64,000 nt of DNA from Aurantimonas sp. 22II-16-19i (GTDB lineage: Bacteria; Pseudomonadota; Alphaproteobacteria; Rhizobiales; Rhizobiaceae). The notes below the pieces were generated by a model. The model did no database searches, had not been told where the DNA came from, and saw nothing but the letters and a program-made list of their open reading frames with translations. The stretch covers positions 248,001-312,000 of the forward strand of contig NZ_AQQS01000001.1 of assembly GCF_002088275.1 (NCBI RefSeq). Direction: 5' to 3'. Of this stretch, positions 16,419 to 25,476 are shown one piece after another. Within the stretch, counting starts at the first letter, position 1. The number at the start of each line of letters is the position of its first letter. Both the position numbers and the translations under genes were made by a program.

Positions 16419-17801
16419 ATGCTCGACGCCTCGAACGAACGCGAAGCCTTCGACCGCGATCACTTCTTCCACCCCTCGACCCACATGGGCACCCATGCCC
16501 GCGGCGAGAGCCCGACCCGCGTCATCACCGGCGCGGAAGGCGTGCGCATCACCGATGCGACCGGCCGCACCCATGTCGACGCCTTCGCCGGCCTCTACTG
16601 CGTCAATGCCGGCTACGGCCGCACCGAGATCGCCGACGCGATTTCCAAGCAGGCCCATGAGCTGGCCTATTACCATGCCTATGTCGGCCACGGCACGGAC
16701 GCCTCGATCCAGCTGTCGAAGATGATCATCGACCGGGCGCCCGAGCACATGAGCAGGGTCTATTTCGGCCTGTCGGGATCGGACGCCAACGAGACCAACA
16801 TCAAGCTGATCTGGTTCTACAACAACACCCGGGGCCGGCCGGAGAAGAAGAAGATCATCTCGCGCTGGCGCGGCTATCACGGCTCCGGCGTCATGACCGG
16901 TTCGCTGACCGGCCTGCAGCTCTTCCACAACGCCTTCGACCTGCCGCGCGCGCCGATCCTGCACACCGTCTCGCCCTACTACTTCCGGCGCGAGGACCGC
17001 TCGATGAGCGAGGAGCAGTTCTCCCAGCATTGCGCAGACGAGCTCGAAAACATGATCCTCGCCGAGGGTCCGGACACGGTCGCCGCCTTCATCGGCGAGC
17101 CGGTGCTCGGCACCGGCGGCATCGTGCCGCCGCCGGCCGGCTACTGGCAGAAGATCCAGGCCGTGCTGGAGAAGTACGATGTCATGCTCGTCGCCGACGA
17201 GGTGGTGACCGGATTCGGCCGCCTCGGCTCGATGTTCGGCTCGGATCACTACGGCATGAAGCCGGACCTGATCACCATCGCCAAGGGCCTCACCTCGGCC
17301 TATGCGCCGCTGTCGGGCTCGATCGTCTCGAAGCGCATGTGGGACGGCCTCGTGAGCGGCGTGGACGAGCTCGGCGCCTTCGGCCATGGCTGGACCTATT
17401 CCGCCCATCCGATCTGCGCGGCGGCAGGCGTCGCCAACCTGAAGCTGATCGACGACCTCGCCCTCATCGACAACGTCCGCGAGGTCGGCCCTTATTTCGT
17501 CGAGGGGCTGAAGTCGGCGCTGGCCGACAAGGCCCATGTCGGCGAGGTGCGCGGCGAGGGCCTGCTCGCGGCCGTCGAATTCGTCGAGGACAAGGACGAC
17601 CGCCGGTTCTTCGATGCCTCGCAGAAGGTCGGCCCGAAGATCGCCGCCGCCCTCTTCGAGCGCGGCGTCATCGGCCGGGCGATGCCGGAAGGCGACATCC
17701 TCGGCTTCGCGCCGCCCTTCTGCCTGACCAAGGAAGACGCCGACCTGATCATCGCCCAGACGGCCGATGCCGTCGACGCGGTGACCGCCACCCTCGCCTG
17801 A
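16419..17801 (+). CDS. doeD: diaminobutyrate aminotransferase of ectoine degradation (DoeD/Atf)
   Basis: Class III PLP-dependent aminotransferase, 460 residues. It is predicted to transaminate L-2,4-diaminobutyrate to aspartate semialdehyde, feeding DoeC. The PLP-lysine is K289 in TIAKGLTSAYAPLSG; the cofactor-contacting Asp lies in LVADEVVTGFGRLG; the phosphate loop is GLSGSDANETNIKL. Start at 16419 with AGAGGAG about eight bases upstream. Last gene of the asnC-doeC-doeD block and followed by a strong terminator. Close relatives are often annotated as omega-amino acid:pyruvate aminotransferases; the neighbourhood decides the assignment. Confidence 0.92.
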   Translation: MLDASNEREAFDRDHFFHPSTHMGTHARGESPTRVITGAEGVRITDATGRTHVDAFAGLYCVNAGYGRTEIADAISKQAHELAYYHAYVGHGTDASIQLSKMIIDRAPEHMSRVYFGLSGSDANETNIKLIWFYNNTRGRPEKKKIISRWRGYHGSGVMTGSLTGLQLFHNAFDLPRAPILHTVSPYYFRREDRSMSEEQFSQHCADELENMILAEGPDTVAAFIGEPVLGTGGIVPPPAGYWQKIQAVLEKYDVMLVADEVVTGFGRLGSMFGSDHYGMKPDLITIAKGLTSAYAPLSGSIVSKRMWDGLVSGVDELGAFGHGWTYSAHPICAAAGVANLKLIDDLALIDNVREVGPYFVEGLKSALADKAHVGEVRGEGLLAAVEFVEDKDDRRFFDASQKVGPKIAAALFERGVIGRAMPEGDILGFAPPFCLTKEDADLIIAQTADAVDAVTATLA

Positions 17802-17806
17802 CGAAC

Positions 17807-17842
17807 AAAGCCCGGCGCTGGCAGGAGCCTGCGCCGGGCTTT
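17807..17842 (+). terminator. rho-independent-like terminator after doeD
   Basis: A perfect 12-bp inverted repeat, aaagcccggcgc at 17807-17818 with its complement at 17831-17842, five bases after the doeD stop. The stem ends in ttt followed by cc. It can also serve the convergent cyclase gene ending at 17869. Confidence 0.85.
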
Positions 17843-17868
17843 CCTCGCGTCTCTTGCGGTCCCGGAAG

Positions 17869-19140
17869 CTACGATGCCAGGGCCGCCTCGCCGCACGGCT
17901 CGGCCGTCTGCCGCCACTTGGCGACGGAGAACGAGAACACCTCCATCTCCTCGCCGAAGCCGCGCAATGGATAGGAGCCGAGGCTCTCCAGCGCCCGGTG
18001 GCAGCTCGCCATCTCGGCGAAGGCCCGCGACACCAGCACCGGCTCGTGCACCGCCTTGGTCAGGTTCTCGAGCCGCGCGGCCGCATTCACCGCCGGGCCG
18101 ATGACGGTGAAGTCGAGGCGCTGGCGCGAGCCGATATTGCCGTACATCACGTCCCCGACATGGATGCCGACGCCGTAGCGCAAAGCCTCCTGGCCGAGCG
18201 CCACCCGGGCGGCATTGAGCGCGTCCATCGCCGACTGGGCCTCGTCGACGGCCGACAAGAGGTCGTCGCAGGCCGTCGGCCGGTCCAGCGGGAAGATCGC
18301 GAGCAGCCCGTCGCCGATGAACTTGAGGATCTCGCCGCCATGCCGCTCGATCGGCTCGCAGATGGCGTCGAAATAGCCGTTCAGCAGCTCGATGACGTCG
18401 TCGCGCGGCCAGTTGTCGGAGATGTGGGTGAAGTCGCGCAGGTCGCAGACGAGGATCGCCGCGGCGACGGTGGTGCCGCTGCCGCGGGTGATGGCGCCGG
18501 CCAGGATCTCCTCGCTGGCATGCGGGCCGACATAGGTTTCGAGCAGCGTGCGCGCGAGGCGGTTCTTCAGCCGGATCTCGCTGACCAGGGCAAAAGTGGG
18601 AAGCAGGTCGGCGAGGAAGGCGAGATGATCCTCGGTGAAGCCGTCCGGGCCGTCGCTGGCAAAGGTGACCACGTGGCTGCGGCCGAGCGTGTGCTTCATC
18701 GGCCAGGCGACGTAGTCGGTCATCCCCTCCTGGAGCAGCTGGGCGAACAGCGGATAGCGGTCGGTGTCCGCGGCGGGGCCGTCACTGCGCCACCGCAGCT
18801 CCGTCGTGCCGGCATGCATTGTCGCGACGGGGCTCTGCCGGTATTCCGGCGTCTCAAGCGTCCCGTGCTGGAAGGTCTCGATGTCGACCTCGGCCATGCC
18901 CTTGCGCCAGAGCATGCGTGCGCCGAGCCACTGGGGATGGTCGATCCTGAAATGCACCGTCGCCCGGGCCAGGGGCACGCCGGCGGCTCTGATCCGGTCG
19001 CAGAATTCCTGGAAGATGTTGTCGACGAAGCGCTGGTGGCTCGTCTCGTTGACCAGCCAGTCGATCAGCGGCTTGCGATCGATCGGGGCATCCATCGCCC
19101 GGGCAGTCGGCAGGTCGGCGTTCGAGCGGACGAGTTGCAT
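17869..19140 (-). CDS. class III adenylate/guanylate cyclase
   Basis: Soluble nucleotide cyclase, 423 residues, no membrane segment seen. The C-terminal CHD catalytic domain (about residues 215-400) has the metal-binding Asp residues in ILVCDLRDFTHIS and FIGDGLLAIF, then GVGIHVGDVMYGNIGSRQRLDFTVIGPAVNAAARLE with the transition-state Asn and Arg. The N-terminal 200 residues form a domain I do not recognise (IDWLVNETSHQRFVDNIFQEFCDRIRAAGV, FTEDHLAFLADLLPTFALVSEIR), widespread in rhizobial cyclases and probably sensory. It is convergent with doeD; AAGGAA precedes the start. The choice between cAMP and cGMP is not decidable here. Confidence 0.9.
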   Translation of the reverse strand: MQLVRSNADLPTARAMDAPIDRKPLIDWLVNETSHQRFVDNIFQEFCDRIRAAGVPLARATVHFRIDHPQWLGARMLWRKGMAEVDIETFQHGTLETPEYRQSPVATMHAGTTELRWRSDGPAADTDRYPLFAQLLQEGMTDYVAWPMKHTLGRSHVVTFASDGPDGFTEDHLAFLADLLPTFALVSEIRLKNRLARTLLETYVGPHASEEILAGAITRGSGTTVAAAILVCDLRDFTHISDNWPRDDVIELLNGYFDAICEPIERHGGEILKFIGDGLLAIFPLDRPTACDDLLSAVDEAQSAMDALNAARVALGQEALRYGVGIHVGDVMYGNIGSRQRLDFTVIGPAVNAAARLENLTKAVHEPVLVSRAFAEMASCHRALESLGSYPLRGFGEEMEVFSFSVAKWRQTAEPCGEAALAS

Positions 19141-19607
19141 GAGGCAGTTCCTTCAGATCGCCAATATGTCGCCATGCGTCGCCTGAGCGCCGGCGCCGTG
19201 ACGGGTCGATCGACGCTTCACGAACGACGACGCATTGCCCGCAAGGAAGAGCCGCAAGTGCAGCGTTTCCGTGGCGGGGCGCCGGGGTGACGGTCATATG
19301 GCGATGCGAGGCGGCAATTTCAAAACCGTTGCCCGTCCCTCCCGACCGGCTGCCGCGAGCGGTCCGCAAGAATGTGCGAAATGGCCTGGGACAGGCGCGG
19401 GGAACCAGCCCTAGTGTCGCCCCACCGAGGATCGCCGCGGTGTCGCAGAACCACCCGTCGAACCTCGCCATCGCAACGACCCCGCCGACGGGGCCGGCCC
19501 GATCCCGGATCTGGAGTGCATCCCGCCCCTCACGCCGGAGCGGAGCGGCTCTCCGACCCGCCGGGCCTGTCGCCGCCGGAGAAGCCGACCTTCAGGTGCA
19601 TCCCCCC
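19141..19607. other. intergenic region between divergent cyclase and GMC oxidoreductase genes
   Basis: 467 bases that should hold both promoters. The GMC frame stays open upstream to 19287, but that part has no GMC-family similarity. I saw no repeat, RNA or operator that I can support. Confidence 0.6.
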
Positions 19608-21251
19608 ATGCGTGAAACATCGAACACCGAGGCCGACTACGTCGTGGTCGGGGCCGGATCGGCCGGCTGCGTCGTCGCCGCACGGCTGTCGGAGGACGGT
19701 CGGAGCGACGTCGCCGTCATCGAGGCCGGCGGCTCGGATAGGAGCCTGTGGGTGCGCATGCCGATCGGCTATGGCGGGGCGTTCTTCCATCCCCGGCTGA
19801 ACTGGCGCTACTACAGCGAGCCGGACGAGGGGTTCGGCGGACGCAAGGCCTACTGGCCGCGCGGTCGGGTGCTCGGTGGATCGAGCGCGATCAACGCCAT
19901 GGTCTATGTGCGCGGCCAGGCGCGGGACTTCGACCTGTGGGCCGAGGCGGGCAATCCCGGCTGGTCCTATGCCGACCTCCTGCCGCATTTTCGAAAGATG
20001 GAGGATTATGCCGGCCCGCCCAGCGAATGGCGCGGGCGCGGCGGGCCCATCGGCGTGCGCGACATCGACGCGGCGGCGCATCCCCTCAGCCATGCCTTCG
20101 TCGCGGCCTGCGCCGAGGCGGGCTATCCGCGCAATCCGGACTATAACGGCCGCGACCAGGAAGGCGCCGGCTTCTTCCAGATCACCACCCGCCGCGGCCT
20201 GCGCTCCTCGGCGGCCACCGGCTACCTCCACCCGGCCCGCCGGCGGCGCAACCTCCGCGTCGAGACCGACGCGCTGGTGACGCGGCTGCTGTTCGAGGGC
20301 CGGCGCTGCGTCGGCGTCGAATATCGCCGCGACGGCCGGGCCCACACCATCCGCGCGCGGCGGGAGGTCATCCTCTCGGCCGGTGCCGTCAACTCGCCGC
20401 AGATCCTGCAGCTGTCGGGCATCGGCGACGCGGCGCGGCTGCAGGCCCTCGGCATCGACGTGGTCCTCGACCGGCCGGCCGTCGGCGCCAATCTCCAGGA
20501 CCACATCGGCTTCGACTACATCTACGAGGCCAACCGGCCGACGCTGAACGATACGCTCGGGCCCTGGTCCGGGCGGATCGGCGCCGGGCTTCGCTATCTC
20601 GCGACCCGCGACGGGCCCTTGAGCCTTTCCGTCAACCAGGCGGGCGGTTTCGTGAAGTCCGATCCGTCCCGCGAGCGGGCGAACATCCAGCTCTACTTCT
20701 CGCCCCTCTCCTATACCCGTGCGGTGCCGGGCAAGCGGCGGCTGCTGTCGCCGGACACCTTCCCCGGCTTCATGATCGGCATCTCCAACTGCCACCCGAG
20801 GAGCCGCGGCTGGCTGCACATCCGCAGCAGCGATCCCTCGGCCCCGCCGGAAATCCATCCCCGCTATCTCTCCGACGAAGCCGATCTCGACGAGCTGGTG
20901 GCGGCGACGGCGATCATCCGCCGGCTTGCCGCCGCGCCGTCCATGGCGGCGGCGATCACCCGCGAGATCCGGCCGGGACCGGATGTTAAGAGCCGCGAGG
21001 CCATCGTCGCGGACATCCGGGAGCGCGCGACTTCGATCTACCATCCCTGCGGCACCTGCAGGATGGGCCCCGACCCGGCGGCCGGCGCGGTCGTCGATGC
21101 GCGGTTGCGCGTCCATGGCATCGGCGGGCTGCGCGTCGCCGACGCCTCGATCTTCCCGACGATCACCGCCGGCAACATCAACGCGCCGTCGATCATGACC
21201 GGCGAGAAGGCCGCGTCCCTCATCCGCGAGGACGCCGAAAGGCCGGTCTGA
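19608..21251 (+). CDS. GMC family FAD-dependent oxidoreductase (choline dehydrogenase-like)
   Basis: Glucose-methanol-choline oxidoreductase, 547 residues, oxidising an alcohol group with FAD. The N-terminal dinucleotide fold is DYVVVGAGSAGCVVAARLSED; GMC signature 1 reads GRVLGGSSAINAMVYVRGQARDFD and signature 2 GAVNSPQILQLSGIG. The C-terminal catalytic region has IYHPCGTCRMG (active-site His) and TITAGNINAPSIMTGEKAA. The start is the ATG at 19608 (MRETSNTEADYVVVGAG), placing the FAD fold at the N-terminus as expected. Choline dehydrogenase-like by overall form, but the substrate is unknown. It is convergent with the MocR gene at 21270; the neighbouring amine genes make a hydroxylated amine plausible. 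Confidence 0.9.
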   Translation: MRETSNTEADYVVVGAGSAGCVVAARLSEDGRSDVAVIEAGGSDRSLWVRMPIGYGGAFFHPRLNWRYYSEPDEGFGGRKAYWPRGRVLGGSSAINAMVYVRGQARDFDLWAEAGNPGWSYADLLPHFRKMEDYAGPPSEWRGRGGPIGVRDIDAAAHPLSHAFVAACAEAGYPRNPDYNGRDQEGAGFFQITTRRGLRSSAATGYLHPARRRRNLRVETDALVTRLLFEGRRCVGVEYRRDGRAHTIRARREVILSAGAVNSPQILQLSGIGDAARLQALGIDVVLDRPAVGANLQDHIGFDYIYEANRPTLNDTLGPWSGRIGAGLRYLATRDGPLSLSVNQAGGFVKSDPSRERANIQLYFSPLSYTRAVPGKRRLLSPDTFPGFMIGISNCHPRSRGWLHIRSSDPSAPPEIHPRYLSDEADLDELVAATAIIRRLAAAPSMAAAITREIRPGPDVKSREAIVADIRERATSIYHPCGTCRMGPDPAAGAVVDARLRVHGIGGLRVADASIFPTITAGNINAPSIMTGEKAASLIREDAERPV

Positions 21252-21269
21252 TACCGGACGCGCCGCCGA

Positions 21270-22751
21270 TCACGCGGCCAGGTCGTCGATCACCGCCGCG
21301 AGCGTCCGCACGCCCCGCTCGATCTCGGCCGGCGGCACCGCGCTGAAGCCGAGGGTCACGCCGCGCTGGGCGATCGGCCGCAGCGCGTAGCGCGACAGCG
21401 GCGTCACCGCGAGGCCCGCCGCCAGCGCGGCCTCGGCGATGGCGCGTTCGTCCGGAAGCGACGCAGGGATTAGGCCGACGGCGTGGAAGCCGGTCTCCGT
21501 CGGCCTGACGTCGAGCCGGCCGGCGAGATGCCGCTCGGAGGCGTCCATCAGCGCGTCCCGGCGCGCCGCATAGATGCCGCGCATGCGCCGGATATGGGCG
21601 GCGAAATGGCCCTCGGCGATGAACCGGGCGGCGATCCCCTGGATGGCATGGGCGACGCCGTGGGCGATGGCGGCGAGCGTCCGCTCGACCATCGGCACGA
21701 GCACCGGCGGCATCACGGCGAAGCCCAGCCGGACGGCCGGAAACAGCGTCTTCGAGAACGTTCCGACATAGATCACGCGCTGGCCGCCATCGAGCGCCTT
21801 CAGGGGCGGCAGCGTCGCCTCGCCATAGTGGAACTCGCCGACATAGTCGTCCTCGACGATGAAGGCGCCGGCCTGCTCGGCCGCCTCCAGAAGCCGCATC
21901 CGCCGCTCCAGCGACAGGGTGACGCCGAGCGGGTGCTGATAGGCGGGCGTGACGAAGGCGAGGCGGAAGTCGGGGGAGAGCTTCAGCCCGGCGGCGACGT
22001 CCATCCCCTCTTCGTCCACCGGCACCGGCACCGGCTCGGCGCCGCAGGACAGAAAGGCGTTGCGTGCCCCGATCGCCCCGGGATTCTCCAGCCAGACCTT
22101 GTCGCCGACATTGACCAGCATCCGGCCGATCTGGGTGAAGGCGTCCTGCGCGCCGGAAAACACGAAGACGTGGCCCGGCTGGCAGACGAGGCCCCGATTC
22201 GCCCTCAGATGCTGGCAGATCGCCTCGCGCAGCGCGCCGAGCCCGGCCGTGTCCGGATAGGACATCATCGCCGCCCGCTCGCCGCGCCAGTACTGCGAGG
22301 AGATGCGCGACCACAGCGCCACCGGAAAGGCGTCGAAGGCCGGCATGCCGGTCACGAAGGCGCGGGGCGCCGCCGGATGGCCGAGGCGCGGGAAATACGG
22401 GTCCGGGACATCGCTCCCGAGACGCGACAGATGCGGCAGGTTCTCCGGCGGCTGGGCCGCCACCGCGGGCCTCGCGGGACGCAGACCCGCGCTGACATAG
22501 GTGCCGGCGCCGACCCTGCTGTCGATGAGCCCCTCGGCGGCGAGCTGGTCGAAGGCGTTGATCACCGTCGTGCGCGACACCCGCTGGTCGCGGGCGAGCG
22601 TCCGGCTCGCCGGCAACCGCGTCCCGGCGGCAAGATCGCCGGACAGGATGAGATCGCGCAGCGCCACGGTGAGCTGCATGGTCAGGTTGCTGCGGTCGCT
22701 CCGGTCGATCTTCAGCGTCGGGATCAGGGCGCCACCGACATATTTCGACAT
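21270..22751 (-). CDS. MocR/GabR-type PLP-dependent transcriptional regulator
   Basis: GntR winged helix (residues about 20-88: MQLTVALRDLILSGDLAAGTRLPASRTLARDQRVSRTTVINAFDQLAAEGLI) joined to a class I aminotransferase domain, 493 residues. The PLP-lysine is K334 in GTFSKTLFPAVRLGF; VEDDYVGEFHY contains the PLP-contacting Asp and Tyr. MocR proteins sense an amine or amino acid through PLP. Start at 22751 (MSKYVGGALIPTLKID); the frame reaching 22817 would run through the candidate operator. Divergent from the enolase-superfamily gene, so likely the regulator of the 22.9-30.9 kb cluster. Confidence 0.92.
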   Translation of the reverse strand: MSKYVGGALIPTLKIDRSDRSNLTMQLTVALRDLILSGDLAAGTRLPASRTLARDQRVSRTTVINAFDQLAAEGLIDSRVGAGTYVSAGLRPARPAVAAQPPENLPHLSRLGSDVPDPYFPRLGHPAAPRAFVTGMPAFDAFPVALWSRISSQYWRGERAAMMSYPDTAGLGALREAICQHLRANRGLVCQPGHVFVFSGAQDAFTQIGRMLVNVGDKVWLENPGAIGARNAFLSCGAEPVPVPVDEEGMDVAAGLKLSPDFRLAFVTPAYQHPLGVTLSLERRMRLLEAAEQAGAFIVEDDYVGEFHYGEATLPPLKALDGGQRVIYVGTFSKTLFPAVRLGFAVMPPVLVPMVERTLAAIAHGVAHAIQGIAARFIAEGHFAAHIRRMRGIYAARRDALMDASERHLAGRLDVRPTETGFHAVGLIPASLPDERAIAEAALAAGLAVTPLSRYALRPIAQRGVTLGFSAVPPAEIERGVRTLAAVIDDLAA

Positions 22752-22782
22752 GCGATCTCCGAATGGTCTGCCAACAAGTGCG

Positions 22783-22808
22783 AAGTGGACCTTATGCGCG
22801 GACCACTT
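22783..22808. promoter_or_regulatory. candidate MocR operator
   Basis: Inverted repeat aagtggacc (22783-22791) / ggaccactt (22800-22808), nine-base arms with one mismatch and 8 bases between. It sits in the 119-base gap between the divergent MocR regulator and the enolase-superfamily gene, 32 bases from the regulator start. Its position fits an autoregulated operator controlling both sides. Confidence 0.55.
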
Positions 22809-22870
22809 TGCAAGCACTCTTTTGCCATCGGCCAGCCATCGGGCAGCCAGTGAAACTCAGCGGAGCGCCC

Positions 22871-23989
22871 ATGCGGCTTGTGAAGATCGAGACCTTCGCG
22901 AACGAGTTCGTCGGCTTCGTCCGGATCACCGACGAGAGCGGCCAGACCGGGTGGGGCCAGGTCTCGACCTATCACTCGGATCTCACGGCAGAGATCCTGC
23001 ACCGGCAGGTCGCCCCCCACGTGCTGGGGCTCGACATCGTCGACCAGGACGACTGCTTTGCCCGCGTCTTCGAGCGCGAGCACAAGTTTCCCGGCTCCTA
23101 TCTCTGCCGCGCCGTCGGCGGCGTCGAGACGGCCCTGTGGGACCTGCGCGGCAAGGCCGAGGGCGTGCCGGTAACGGTGCTGCTCGGCGGCACGCCCGGA
23201 CCCTTGCGCGCCTACGCCTCCTCGATGAAGCGCGACATCACGCCGGACGCCGAGGCCGAGCGGTTTCGCCGGCTGCGCGGCGAACACGGCTTTACCGCCT
23301 TCAAGTATCGCATCGGCGCCGAATGCGGCCGCGGGAAGGACGAATGGGAAGGCCGCACCGAGGCGATCATCCCGGCGATCGCGGGCGCCTTCAGGGGCGA
23401 GGACGTCAGCCTCCTTGCCGACGCCAATTCCTGCTACGCGCCCGAGGCCGCGATCCACTACGGCCGCATGCTCGCCGATCATGGCGTCACCCATTACGAG
23501 GAGCCCTGCCCCTATTGGGAGCTGGAGCAGACGCGCGAGGTGACGCAGGCGCTGGCGAGCCTGCCGATCGACGTGACGGGCGGCGAGCAGGACTGCTTCC
23601 TGCCGGTCTGGAAACGCATGATCGAGATGAAGGCCGTCGACATCGCTCAGCCCGACATCCTCTATCTCGGCGGCATCGGGCGGACGCTCGAGGTCGCGCG
23701 CATGGCGCAGGCGGCGGGATTGCCGGTGACGCCCCACGCTGCCAATCTCGGCCTGGTGACGCTGTTCACCATGCATCTCCTCCGGGCGATCCCCAACGCC
23801 GGCAAATATCTGGAATTCTCGATCGAGGGCCTCGATTACTACCCCTGGCAGACCGGCCTCTACGCCAACGACCCCTACCGGATCGAGGACGGCATGGCGA
23901 CGGTGACGGACGCCCCCGGCTGGGGCGTCGAAATCGCACCCGAATGGCTGGCGAAATCGATCTACAAGGCAAGCGAAGTGGACGCATGA
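22871..23989 (+). CDS. enolase superfamily enzyme, mandelate racemase subgroup, substrate unknown
   Basis: 372-residue enzyme of the mandelate racemase/muconate lactonizing family, which abstracts a proton next to a carboxylate for epimerisation or dehydration. Metal ligands are readable: Asp184 (LLADANS), Glu210 (YEEP) and Glu239 (GGEQD). His289 in TPHAAN marks the mandelate racemase subgroup. The usual KxK acid/base motif is Lys145-Tyr-Arg147 (FKYRIG), so the second Lys is replaced. First gene of a rightward operon: it overlaps the aldehyde dehydrogenase gene by 4 bases. The specific substrate cannot be read; neighbours suggest an amino acid or betaine derivative. Confidence 0.88.
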   Translation: MRLVKIETFANEFVGFVRITDESGQTGWGQVSTYHSDLTAEILHRQVAPHVLGLDIVDQDDCFARVFEREHKFPGSYLCRAVGGVETALWDLRGKAEGVPVTVLLGGTPGPLRAYASSMKRDITPDAEAERFRRLRGEHGFTAFKYRIGAECGRGKDEWEGRTEAIIPAIAGAFRGEDVSLLADANSCYAPEAAIHYGRMLADHGVTHYEEPCPYWELEQTREVTQALASLPIDVTGGEQDCFLPVWKRMIEMKAVDIAQPDILYLGGIGRTLEVARMAQAAGLPVTPHAANLGLVTLFTMHLLRAIPNAGKYLEFSIEGLDYYPWQTGLYANDPYRIEDGMATVTDAPGWGVEIAPEWLAKSIYKASEVDA

Positions 23990-25476
23990 TGAACCTCGAC
24001 ACCACGATTGCCGACTATCTGGACCGCGGCCAACTCCCTTTCCTGCCGACGGATCATTTCATCGCCGGCGCATGGTCGCCGCCGGCATCCGGCGAACGCA
24101 TGGAGAGCTTCGATCCCGGCCGCGCCGCGCCGTTCCACGCCGTCGCGGCAGGCGATGAAGAGGACGTCGAACGCGCGGTTTCGGCCGCGAGCTCCGCCCA
24201 GCGCGCCTGGGGCCGGACCAAACCGTCGGCGCGCGGCGCGATCCTTGTCGAGGCCGCGCGGCTCCTGAAGGCGGAGGCGGACCGGTTTGCCTTCGTCGAA
24301 AGCCTCGACAGCGGCAAGCCGCTGCAGGAGGCCCTCGGCGACGTTTCCGGCGCGGCCCGGGCGTTCGAATATTACGGCGCCTGCGCCAATGCCATCGAGG
24401 GCGCCACCTTCCCGCTCGGCCCGGACTATCTCGGCTATTCGATCCCCGAACCGGTCGGCGTCACCGCCCACATCATCCCCTGGAACTACCCGCTTTCGAC
24501 GGCCGCACGCGGCATCGCGCCGGCGCTGGCCGCCGGCTGCACCGTCGTCGCCAAGCCGGCCGAGACGACGCCATTGACCATGCTCATGCTGGCCGAGCTC
24601 CTGTCGCGGGCCGGCCTGCCGGACGGCGTCTGCAACGTGGTGACCGGCACGGGACCCGCCGCCGGCGCGCCGCTCGTCGCCGACCGCCGCGTGCGCCACG
24701 TCACCTTCACCGGCTCGGTGCCGACCGGCATTTCGGTGATGACGGCAGCCGCCCGCAACGTCGCCACCGTCGTCCTCGAGCTCGGCGGCAAGTCGCCCCT
24801 CGTCGTCCTCGCCGATGCCGATCTGGGCGCCGCGGCGGAAGGCGCCATCGGCGCGATCTTCGAGAATGCCGGTCAGATCTGCTCCGCCGGATCGCGGCTG
24901 ATCGTCGAGCGCGGCGTTCATGACGACCTCGTCGCCCGGATCGCGGAGAAGGCCCGGGCGCTGGCGATGGGACACGGCCTGACGCGTCCGACCCTCGGCC
25001 CGCTGAACTCCGAGGCCCATCTCGGCCGGGTCGCCGCGAAGGTCGATGCCGCCGGCGCGCGCGGTCTGACGCCGCTGCTCGGCGGACGCGCCGCGACCGA
25101 TCCCGCCACCGGCAAGGGCTGGTTCTTCGAGGCGACGATCTTCGACGACGTCGCCGCCACCGACCCGCTGGTGACCGACGAGATCTTCGGCCCGGTGCTG
25201 ACCGTGCAGGTCGCCGAGGACGCGGACCACGCCCTCGAACTCGCCAACGGCACGGACTACGCCCTCGTCGCGGGCATCTACACGACGAATTTCGCCGCCG
25301 CCCACCGCCTGGCGCAGGAGATCGACGCCGGCCAGGTCTTCGTCAACGAGTATTTCGCCGGCGGCATCGAAGTGCCCTTCGGCGGCAACCGCCAGTCCGG
25401 CTTCGGCCGCGAGAAGGGGTTCGCGGCCATGCGGAACTACATGCGCGTCAAGAGCGTCGCGGCGAGGATCGCCTAG
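23986..25476 (+). CDS. aldehyde dehydrogenase (betaine/aminoaldehyde dehydrogenase-like)
   Basis: NAD(P)-dependent aldehyde dehydrogenase, 496 residues. Oxyanion Asn167 (IIPWNYP), cofactor Lys190 ([10 protein letters not shown]), general base Glu265 (LELGGKSP) and nucleophile Cys299 ([11 protein letters not shown]) are all present. The overall form resembles betaine aldehyde and gamma-aminobutyraldehyde dehydrogenases. Start at 23986, overlapping the enolase-family stop as ATGA; the open frame back to 22501 is out of frame with the preceding genes and is a shadow. It would oxidise the aldehyde released by the amine oxidase encoded next. Confidence 0.92.
   Translation: MMNLDTTIADYLDRGQLPFLPTDHFIAGAWSPPASGERMESFDPGRAAPFHAVAAGDEEDVERAVSAASSAQRAWGRTKPSARGAILVEAARLLKAEADRFAFVESLDSGKPLQEALGDVSGAARAFEYYGACANAIEGATFPLGPDYLGYSIPEPVGVTAHIIPWNYPLSTAARGIAPALAAGCTVVAKPAETTPLTMLMLAELLSRAGLPDGVCNVVTGTGPAAGAPLVADRRVRHVTFTGSVPTGISVMTAAARNVATVVLELGGKSPLVVLADADLGAAAEGAIGAIFENAGQICSAGSRLIVERGVHDDLVARIAEKARALAMGHGLTRPTLGPLNSEAHLGRVAAKVDAAGARGLTPLLGGRAATDPATGKGWFFEATIFDDVAATDPLVTDEIFGPVLTVQVAEDADHALELANGTDYALVAGIYTTNFAAAHRLAQEIDAGQVFVNEYFAGGIEVPFGGNRQSGFGREKGFAAMRNYMRVKSVAARIA

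Noticed and set aside
22501-25476. Apparent fusion of a 495-residue upstream region to the aldehyde dehydrogenase
   Set aside because: The upstream part is the alternate frame of the MocR and enolase-family genes; the enzyme itself starts at 23986 with a normal N-terminus.
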